DNA of 64,000 nucleotides from Branchiostoma floridae. Lineage: Eukaryota > Chordata > Leptocardii > Amphioxiformes > Branchiostomatidae. Location: positions 19,205,293 to 19,269,292 of the forward strand of contig NC_049985.1 in assembly GCF_000003815.2 (NCBI RefSeq). Reading direction: 5' to 3'. A model generated the notes under the pieces. It saw nothing but the letters and a program-made list of their open reading frames with translations, did not search any database and was not told the DNA's origin. The position numbers were made by a program, and so were the translations under genes. Position 1 is the first letter of the stretch. Each line of letters begins with the position of its first letter. This document shows, piece by piece, positions 56,301 through 64,000 of this stretch.

Positions 56301-59300
56301 CCGTCTCAGCCAAGACGTCTCAGCCACAGTGTAAAGAGCAATTTCTTTAGGGGTCTCTAGACCAGATTACTGCTGTGCGTCTTGAGACCACATCAGATGT
56401 GGTCTCAAGACGCTCAGCGGGAGTGCCAAGACGCACAGCAGGAGTGCCAAGACCCATTTTTTCTGTGTAAAGAGAACGGTCTCAGAAAATTCGTCTCAGA
56501 GCCTGTTCAGAGCCAACTTTGAGCAGTATTTGTAGGTCAAAGGGTATATATCATTGAGCCTACCAAGTGCGATCTCTACAGCATTTTGGATCTGTGTTTA
56601 CTAGGAGGTTGTTTTTCAATATAAATTTTTCTCTCCTATTTTCGACACCTTTTTTTATCTCTTTGAACAGGGACAGTTTTTTTCTGATAGTAGTTGGAGT
56701 CCACTACAATCCAACTTTTCATATTTCCCCTGCATTTGTGGAAAAACTGCCTACTTATTACGGAGGAAAGTGTGTGCTTAAATGCAGAGACTCAGAATAA
56801 AGCCTGCAAGCCTGCTCTGCAGAGAGTCCAAGACAGCTTGTCACAGCGTGTGTAAAGAGAGCTGTTAAAGGTCTTGGCTGAGAAGGTCTTGGCCAAGACG
56901 TCTCAGAAAAACCTACTTTCCAAGCAGAGGTCGAGTCACGGAGATATACTAGTAGTCGAAAAAAATACAGAATAGTTCCGACTTTCTCCAGCTGTCACAA
57001 AGATTGGAAAATGAATTACTCCCAACTATTAGGCAGCTCAATTGAAAGTCCCCGCGGATGTGTGAATGTCGGTGGTGGGACAGCTGAAAATCAGAGGGAC
57101 ATAGGCCACAGCTTATCACTTCCTCTATAAGGGCTCTAAAAGAGGGTCAAGAGGTCAGGTTACCTAGCTTGTGAGTCACACAAGGGCCAAACTGGACTCC
57201 CTAATTATACTAATAAAGGATATGAGTTACACTGTCTCTGGGCTATGTACACAATTCTCTATGCCCTGTCCCTCAGATATTTCCTTGCTGCACCCTGTCC
57301 TTCCCAAAAGTCTGATTTTCATGCTCATGACATGAAAGTACTAGTATATTTTCAACAAGCTGGAAAGACAGATATCAACCTCAATATAACATACATTACC
57401 ACAGGGCTCTAGCCAGCTCGAAATTTTTTTCCGTCAGCTAATTCCCATCGTCACGAAAGTCGCGAAAACACTCCTCCATGAGTTAGAAAGACTGAAGTAG
57501 ACCTTGAAAAACGGGTTTTTAATGAGATTATCGTATGCTAAAGGACGCCGACACACTTCGTCAACAATAATAACAATAGCAAAACAAACAGTGTGTGGCT
57601 TTTACGGCCGTGGACGGCGTCCCCAAGCCGCCTGTAGCTTCCATCAAGGATTTTTGTCCGTCAAGGTTGACGGATTGGTTTTAAAATTTTTCCGTCACAA
57701 GCAGCAAATTTCCGTCAATTGACGGAAAAACGGATGCTGGCTAGAGCCCTGCATAACCATAATACAAACAAACAAAATACCGCCACTAATCATACCGCCA
57801 AATAAATAAGCATTTAATTTAAGGAGATTTACTTGTGCAGCAATATTAATTTTCGAGGTACACTTGAGACATCCACGTGTTCAACACATTTTCAGAAAGG
57901 TTTTGATAATGATGCATTTGAAGACAACAAGGCCAAAAGTTTGGGGCAGGCGAGCTCGACGTGGGACAAACACACTGTCACGTTTATTGACAGATTTGTA
58001 GATAATAATCACACATGCCCCAGGCACGTGACAAAATATATCACACAAAAATCTCTTTATTTACAATATTATTAAAGTTTCAAACATCTGCAGGATTTCT
58101 TTCACTTTTAGAAATATTTACAAAAAATGGTAAACCTTGCAAAATGGTATAATTCATTTTGATATTGGTCCAAAAAAGTTAGCCCTTTTTGTCTGCCTGG
58201 TATGTCTTAAGATTTCACTGATGGGCACTGGTGGGTCCTTTGTGGTAGGCCACCTAACCATACTTTGCAAGGGTGTGTGAATTGCTTTCTTCCTAGCCCA
58301 CTGACCCAATATTTAAAAAAAATGGTAGAAAATGGTAAATAATGGCAAAATGCTGTTACCATTATTTACAAACTGTTAGAACAAAGTATTCNNNNNNNNN
58401 NNNNNNNNNNNNNNNNNNNNNNNNNNNNNNNNNNNNNNNNNNNNNNNNNNNNNNNNNNNNNNNNNNNNNNNNNNNNNNNNNNNNNNNNNNNCTACATCGT
58501 TAATATTCAAAAGGTTTTACATCCATGGCTTAATACCGGTCGGTTTACTGCAATTTCTCAAGCAATGCTAATTTGGCAAATGATCAACGCATCATTTTCT
58601 CCAGTTACATGTTGCTGTTACAGCTTACCTTTGCCACTTCTTCTGTGTAAATTATTTTGTCTCTCTGGTCCTGCTAAAAACATAATATCGTAATTGGAAC
58701 ACACCGCGGAATTGCATGGAGAACGGGCGCGTGGTTGGAAGGGGGTGCACTATACCGGCCGAACGAAACACGGCACAATTAACTGCCGCTATGTACCTTA
58801 AGTTTATACATCCTCTGTTGTTCCTTTCTTTCCTGTTAGTAGTTGCACAAAACAAAAATCTGCATGAGCATACAAAAAGTCATGAGAAAATGGGCGTATA
58901 CTGACAAGAATTTTCATTTAATTTTGGTCCGTCACAACCGCTATGACGTAAAACTTTACTGCTGGCCGTAGCATTAAAAATGGCGGGAAAATGGCGGCGT
59001 ACGTTCAATTTGACCCATTCAGCCATAGATCCGGGCGATAATGCAACGGTTCCTCACACTTTTACACGAGTTGTAGGTCACCAAAAGAAATTCAAGATTG
59101 CTGTTGAATCATGCTCGTCTTGTGCCGTGAGCACGTGTGATTATTATCTACAAATCTGGCGATGAACGTGACAGTGTGTTTGTCCCACGACGAGCTCGCC
59201 TACCCCGAAAATGACCTGAAAACTTTTGGCCTTGTTGTCTTCGAATGCATTGTTATCGATGCTTTGTAAATTATGTATTGGACACCTAGATGTCTGAAGT

Positions 59301-61723
59301 GTGCATACCTCAGAAATAACTATTGTTGCATGTGTAGATCTCTTTAAGTTCCACTATTTTTAATCGACCGGTATAAGGCTTATGACCGGTATTATGCCAA
59401 TGCATGTTACAGACCGGGGCAAATATTTAGAAAGTTCAAATAGCATTCAAATATTTCCATTAGTATAAAATCTCCGGCACATATAATTGGACACAATTGA
59501 AAACATATGTAGATGATGACAATGACAACGGTGGTGGTGACTTGGAATCCACTCTAACACATAATATATTTTTTTTAATGAAAACCAGCAGGACTAGTAT
59601 TTGAGTGCTTCAATCTGTTTATAATAGTTCAGTGCAGATTTTGATGCTACCTGATGATTTTGATGGTAGTAGATAATCTTTTAGTAAGGCCACAGCAAGT
59701 AAATTTTATGGATGACATCCTCTGCAGACTGCAAAAATAGTGTGATAGGGTGGGAAAAAAACAAGATGGGTAAAAAAAAAACAAGATGGCTAACTTTTAA
59801 AAGATAGGCACATTAAGTTGTGATGACTCTTGTAAAAAGAATTAAAGGACAAAACATGGTATCAGAGCCAACACGGCATTCATTCCTGCATTTAAGACAT
59901 GTACTGGTATGGTAAAAGTGACACTAGTGTGGTAGAATGGCATCACCATCAAAGTTGGTAACCACACTCATGGCTTCCATATTGGTGTCACTTTTACAAC
60001 TATCCAATAAGTTTCATTTCTACAACTACAGCCCTGGGTACCTCACAAGTGTCAATTCTACAAGTACAATTATTAGGCTACAACACATTTGCTCATTTTG
60101 GTACTTTATCATCATGTTGACGATTCCTACAGAAGAAAAAAATTCTTGTTTTTTTTTCTTCTGAAATCAGGCGAAAATTAATGCGCGCGCGGATGTCATC
60201 CATAAAATTTACTTGCTGTGGCCTAACTGAAACTGAGTCCCATACTGTTGTTACTGTTAGCCTCTGTGCATAACAGCAGAGAATCCACTGCTACAGTAAA
60301 AGATTAATTTGCTCTGACCAAGCACCTGTGGTGAGGGAATTGCTTGTTAGTACAAACAGTCTGTCAAGCCTGTAATCCACAAACAAACAAAGTTGATATG
60401 AAACCCCATGACACCAGCTACTGGTCATTGCTGGCCTTTCAGTCTATCAGTACTATGCAAGGATGTTATATAACGTATCCATTTAGGATGGCAACTTAAG
60501 TTCTTGACACTCTGAGTGAAGCTGAGTGATAGTATAGTACCACAGTACAGCAGTAGTAGCAGTCCTATTATCACAAACACATAAAGCTAATGAGCCAGTG
60601 CTCTATGCCCTCCAGATGTCAGGCTGCGCTTAAACATACACCAAAATTGTCGGGGTCCCTTGCTGAGTTGTCCGACATATACTCCGGGCTTGTTGGGGGA
60701 AATTTTGCCAACTCCTGGTCTACAACAATAAATTTTCTATCGATACCTGTCGGTGACTAGAAGTCGGCCCCACAGATGTCGGGGAAAACTGTGTCTAGAT
60801 TGAGCCCAAGTATGAATGATATGCAGAAGAGACACATAGAGAAAGGGGGGCGAGGACATCTACATTTTACCTTTGACTATTCCTGTTATAGTATCACTGC
60901 TTTAACATCAACTGTCATAATTCTGACCACTGCACTTGCCAAAATACTGCCACATGAGAAAAAATGCCTGAAAATCAAGATATTTACAGAGCTGATGCTT
61001 AGGAAGCATCTGTAATCACAAGGTATAAACACCATAGTTCAGGTATTCAGTCCAAGACAATCTTGAGAAGACCTTTTTAGCAAGTTTTTTTTGTATGGTA
61101 GCATTATCCAACCAGTGGAACTATGAGAGTTGATGTTACCCTAGAGAGGGTACAACTTCAAACATGACAGACACACAGTTGGTACCTTCTGCTGCAATAA
61201 GTTGACAATGTATGTATCACATAAAAAGTTGTACATTTGACAAATGAAGCCTTAGTTAAGATGACTGTAATTTATCTGTACTGTCAAGCCCAAGTGGATA
61301 ATCAAGGTTGTCTGTGGACACTGATAGGCTTGAGGTACGACAAAGAAAGAACTGTCACTGACTTTTCTATATGGGTGTACACGATGGGGAAAGTTTGGTT
61401 GTAGATGTCATTTCAGTTGTTTTCTGGGACTGAACAACCTCAACCCTTTCCTTCCAGGATTTCAAGTGAGCACACCTAACCATGGTACCTTCGACTGCAA
61501 GGCATATCTACTTGCTTGCACCTGTGATCTCCAGGCCAAGGCATTGGTTATGGACATGGTGGCCCACAATGGGTACTTTGGATGTGCCAAATGTCTTCAG
61601 AAAGGCACACATGAGGGACATCGACACCAGTTTCCATGTGATGCAGATGATGCCAATGGGCCCCTAAGGAGCAATGCAGAGAACATGGCACATGGAAGAG
61701 AGGCCTTCAATCAGAAGTCTACG
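50302..61723 (+). CDS. CACTA/EnSpm-type (TNP2-like) transposase-related gene, four exons, 3' incomplete
   Basis: Exons 50302-50848, 54660-54891, 55614-55723 and 61458-61723 join in one frame (1155 nt, 385 codons) with phases 1, 2, 1, 0 and good donors (GTAAGT, GTCAGT, GTAAGT, GTATGC). Start AACATGG. The order is an acidic N-terminus (SSDSEDCEDWEELDD), a two-pair cysteine module (FCRACF...CKACN), FLMNTDGIKVFRSSNYGLWP (likely first catalytic Asp in NTDG), INELPFSMR, ENIVFAGLWFGDWKP, and CTCDLQAKALVMD...NGYFGCAKCLQKG (matching the CDLPAR...NG..GC.KC block of TNP2 transposases). The family normally cuts and pastes CACTA elements. Here the frame is unbroken over four exons, while the introns are full of other transposons. 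The gene runs on past 61723: no in-frame end was found to 64000. It could be an active autonomous element with introns or a domesticated gene; the sequence alone does not decide. Confidence 0.75.
50910..52125. mobile_element. TIR element candidate in intron 1 (piggyBac-like ends)
   Basis: TTAACCCTCTTAACAC at the left and the complement of GTGTTGAGAGGGTAAT at the right. Left flank TTAA, right flank diverged. The interior contains CACGACGGGGTGATACC-type sequence with no frame. Short ends make this uncertain. Confidence 0.4.
52759..54396. mobile_element. Large foldback element (about 1.64 kb) with about 350-bp arms and a gap inside
   Basis: The arms start TATATGTCACAGGAGAGATG and end in the inverse (CATCTCTCCTGTGACATATA). 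They consist of reiterated CTCCTAGGAGA, CGATCGGGGTCTCTCC and ACGATTCTACTAG blocks, then ACTCAAATGATACTAAGATA and CAATACTTTTTATGATAA, present inverted on both sides. The 699-N gap at 53327-54025 hides the centre. Intron 1 of the CACTA-like gene. Confidence 0.8.
53327..54025. other. Assembly gap (699 N)
   Basis: Centre of the foldback element. Frames across it are artefacts. Confidence 0.99.
56272..56914. mobile_element. MITE (about 640 bp) with GAGACGTCTTGGCCAAGACC repeats
   Basis: The ends TAGGTTTTCCTGAGACGTCT...CTTGGCCAAGACC are inverted over about 47 bp. Internal short repeats (TGTGTAAAGAGAA, CAAGACGCACAGC) suggest nested palindromes. Intron 3 of the CACTA-like gene. Confidence 0.75.
57402..57751. 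mobile_element. Non-autonomous hAT element (350 bp)
   Basis: 16-bp perfect ends CAGGGCTCTAGCCAGC. The 8-bp flanks CATTACCA (57394-57401) and CATAACCA (57752-57759) match at 7 of 8. CAGGG ends plus an 8-bp duplication are diagnostic of hAT. The interior repeats TTCCGTCA and TTGACGG; no transposase. Confidence 0.85.
57760..59400. mobile_element. Long inverted-repeat element (about 1.6 kb) with internal gap
   Basis: The left arm (57760-58030) and right arm (59125-59400) pair through TGATTATTATCTACAAATCT, ACAAACACACTGTCACGTTT, GGCGAGCTCG and AAGGCCAAAAGTTT blocks and on to ATACCGCC/GACCGGTAT outer parts. The arms differ by many substitutions, so it is old. The middle holds a 100-N gap and no coding frame I trust. 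Confidence 0.65.
58392..58491. other. Assembly gap (100 N)
   Basis: Placeholder gap inside the inverted-repeat element. Confidence 0.99.
59688..60223. mobile_element. MITE with TAA duplication (536 bp), 33-bp perfect ends
   Basis: The ends GGCCACAGCAAGTAAATTTT...GACATCC are identical in inverse orientation over 33 bp. TAA lies on both sides (59685-59687, 60224-60226). Perfect arms suggest recent movement, probably by a PIF/Harbinger enzyme. Intron 3 of the CACTA-like gene. Confidence 0.85.
60610..60795. repeat. Fragment related to the 48.1-kb MITE
   Basis: The right end GTGTCTAGATTGAGCCC complements the GGCYCAATCTA.AC end type at 48111. Interior GTCGGGG/ATGTCGGGG blocks are similar. The left end is decayed. 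Confidence 0.5.
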
Positions 61724-62758
61724 GTATGCACAAATTTTGTTGGAAACAAAAGTATGATCACATACTGTCGATAAATTGTTCCTTAGCTGTATTTTTGTCA
61801 TGTGGAGTAGGTTCCTTCCATATTTACAGAATTCAATCAATCATGGTGGATCATCATTATCATCGCGGGCTGCTTGCCCTGACCAAGTCCACCCTCTCCT
61901 TCCAGATGTCTCTGTTCCCCATAGCGTTTTTTAAATACCCCATACAAACTTGACGTAGAAGGCTTGTCTTCTTTAGCTAATCAGCAAGAATCTTTTGCCT
62001 CTGGCCCTGGGCCTGGTGAAGGCAACAGCCAGGGTAAAAGTAAAGCCCCTTCTAGAGCACACAGTTAGGGACCTGTATCAGATGACCTGTTAGACCATGT
62101 CATGTGGCTTGTCAAGTTGAAAGGTCCACCAAGGGACATGGTTAGGTTTGACTTCTCTATTAAGTGGTTTGGTTAATTGTAAAGAGATACTTTGTTTGCA
62201 ACAAAAGAAAAAGACTTATGATACAAGATGTTGAAAAAGAAGAGAAAAAGTGTGGCAATGAAAAAGCATTGCCATGGCGACGGTAATATTGTTTGACTTT
62301 TTTGTAACGTATTGTATTGTATCCTGATAGAGATAATTGAGGAATTGTATGCTTGGTAAGTCATGATGATGTTCCGGACTGCATGTGCTAGTGTCGTAGT
62401 GTCGCGATACGTTGGCTTAATGTGCTGTGTAGTATGATGTTGTTGATACACAAGTTAAGTATTATCATGAAGAAATATCAATACAATTAAACGACGTTAA
62501 AATTAGAAAGATTATTTCAAACATGCTACATGTTACATTGATATTTTGCAATAATCTGCGCCTGGCCAGATAAGTGTTGGATTTCGCGTAATCCATTTTA
62601 TGGCAGCGGTTCCATGGAATCAAGGCATCTGGCCAATGCTGCAATGTTGATGTAGGTATATGAATAAGCCATTCTATAACATCTGCTCAAAGATCAAGAG
62701 CTAAACGACCTTCTGTGGCATACAGGGAGATAGAAAGATACAACCAAGTTACGGTAGG
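61724..62758. other. Presumed intron 4 of the CACTA-like gene
   Basis: No phase-0 continuation of the transposase was recognised here. CCTGGCCAGATAAG / CATCTGGCCAATG at 62570-62640 may be a small inverted element. Confidence 0.35.
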
Positions 62759-62830
62759 TTGGTACTTGCGGGTAAAAACTTCTCGGTTCAGTTGAAATGC
62801 GGGTCAAAGATATGTGCGTTTCGTGGATCT

Positions 62831-63262
62831 TTTTCCCTGGGGGCCAGACAGGATCGAGCCTGGTTACAACACCGCAGCCCGATCTCAGTATCTATCGTGC
62901 AGGGGTCTGGCAGGTTGACTGTAGAATGGCTCTCCAATGCCCTTGGTCAGAGAGAGGAGAACCTAGGATTGATAACCACCCCAGGTAGCCAGCTACAACA
63001 CACCACAGTTGGTCAGCAGGCTATTGTAGTAGCGAATCAGGGACTAGATATGGCTCAAGGGTGTATTGAGCTAATTTTCAAAATGACAACAGAACTTTGA
63101 GGCTGGAACTTTGTAAGGTCCACCTGCCCTTTCACCGAAAAGGGTAGCGATAACTCCTTCGGGTTAAACTCCACCGGAGCGCTAATGTGAGATCGGCGGG
63201 CTGACTGGCTTGGTTCCCCGTACTAAACTCGTTAGCTACCCGGTCCTGTCTGGCTCCCAGGG
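62831..63262. repeat. Inverted repeat pair around an unassigned frame
   Basis: CCCTGGGGGCCAGACAGGAT at the left and the complement (CCCTGGGAGCCAGACAGGAC) at the right. A 113-codon frame (62759-63100) covers most of it and shows no recognised domain. Could be a transposon end pair or a chance similarity. Confidence 0.35.
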
Positions 63263-63671
63263 TATGGATCTTGAAACGTGCTAACTGTGATTAAAACGCA
63301 AATGGACACTCCTTCGTCGGGATTTTCCTATTTTGGAATACTCCCCGTGGAAGTAGGGCATGATCATGATAATACTCTTCATGCCGACTAAGTTTTGTTC
63401 CGTGCTACTCAGTGTACATGACGACCTGTGTGCCCTGGTGGTTTGTGATCTAGACGAGAGTCCTGCCTGTCGCAGTTTCGGGCAATCTGGAAAAAAAATT
63501 TAGGTGGGGGAGGCTTTTACGTCTGCCCTCTAAAGCTACCCTCAAACGGGGCGAAGGATTTCTTATCCCGAACTTTATTCTTTATCCAAAAAAAGGACTT
63601 CCGGGCCCTTGTCCCAAGAATTGTGCTAGCTTTTTCCCCATACGTCCACGTTTTCGTGCAGCGACCTAGCG

Positions 63672-63928
63672 ATGAACGTTTTGGAGGCCCAGAAGGATAG
63701 TGAGGTCGGGTTTACGTCGGGTTTACGTCAATCTGAAGGGTTACTTCCTACTTCCGGGACACGTGTTCGTCGGGCCCATGCCGGCCACGGGCCGGGGTGC
63801 CATCTCCCCGCTTGCCGCTTGGTAACGTGGGTGGCCGGGGCCCTTATCGGAAGCTGGGCGCTCCAGGGAGAACATGAGATGGGGCATGGAGGATGTCAGG
63901 AGGAGGAAGAGACATGTCATCCTTTTGG
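63672..63928 (+). CDS. Weak candidate first exon, unknown product
   Basis: ATG (GCGATGAAC) opens 85 codons that run into TTTGG|GTAAGC, a fair donor. The peptide is low-complexity with one short hydrophobic stretch (LVTWVAGALIGSWAL). No family recognised and no second exon in the window, so this is speculative. Confidence 0.2.
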
Positions 63929-64000
63929 GTAAGCGTGATTATCGTCGCGATGGTTCTGCTCTGTTCTGTGAGTGTGAGTGGTTCTGTTCTAATGATCAGT

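Overview
The window looks like intron-rich, highly repetitive genomic DNA of a marine invertebrate deuterostome; my best guess is an amphioxus (Branchiostoma). This rests on the split genes, their protein families, the very dense inverted-repeat (MITE-like) DNA and several SINE/LINE fragments, not on a database match. There are no bacterial operons. Four assembly gaps (4258-4896, 46524-46623, 53327-54025, 58392-58491) break the sequence, and two of them lie inside large inverted repeats.

Four protein-coding loci can be read by joining exons whose splice sites and phases agree. (1) 5173-8824, minus strand: the N-terminal six coding exons of an acid-sensing/degenerin-type sodium channel; its 3' half is lost in the CA-repeat and gap or lies outside the window. 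(2) 23124-24138, minus: the last two exons (ricin-type lectin domain) of a polypeptide GalNAc-transferase, with no catalytic exons found in the window. (3) 28346-41549, minus: an apparently complete 12-exon gene for a 597-residue BEN-domain protein. It contains five tandem in-frame copies of one 87-nt exon, and a 1111-bp hAT-like transposon sits inside that array. (4) 50302-61723 and beyond, plus: a split gene with an intact frame that resembles the transposase of metazoan CACTA/EnSpm elements.

Layout: 1-4.3 kb holds a 5S-rRNA-derived copy, a foldback, a piggyBac-like element loaded with TGACGTCA sites and a TIR element. 4.3-8.9 kb is the channel gene. 8.9-16.3 kb is a field of SINEs, LINE ends, MITEs and degenerate tandem repeats. 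16.3-19.0 kb is a decayed Harbinger/ISL2EU-like element with a broken DDE transposase. 19-23 kb is mostly anonymous, ending in a minisatellite that abuts the GalNAc-transferase stop codon. 25-28.3 kb holds a SINE, a repeat and an L1/Tx1-like LINE fragment. 28.3-41.6 kb is the BEN gene with its exon array and several intronic elements. 41.6-50 kb is repeats and foldbacks. 50.3-61.7 kb is the CACTA-like gene, whose introns carry at least six inverted-repeat elements. 61.7-64 kb is unassigned.

The genes do not form a pathway. The coherent theme is transposon biology: several DNA-transposon types (hAT, piggyBac-like, Harbinger/ISL2EU, Tc1/mariner-like, CACTA) are superimposed, with target-site duplications still readable in many cases. 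The most informative site is the hAT insertion in the BEN exon array, where the other repeat units serve as the empty site.
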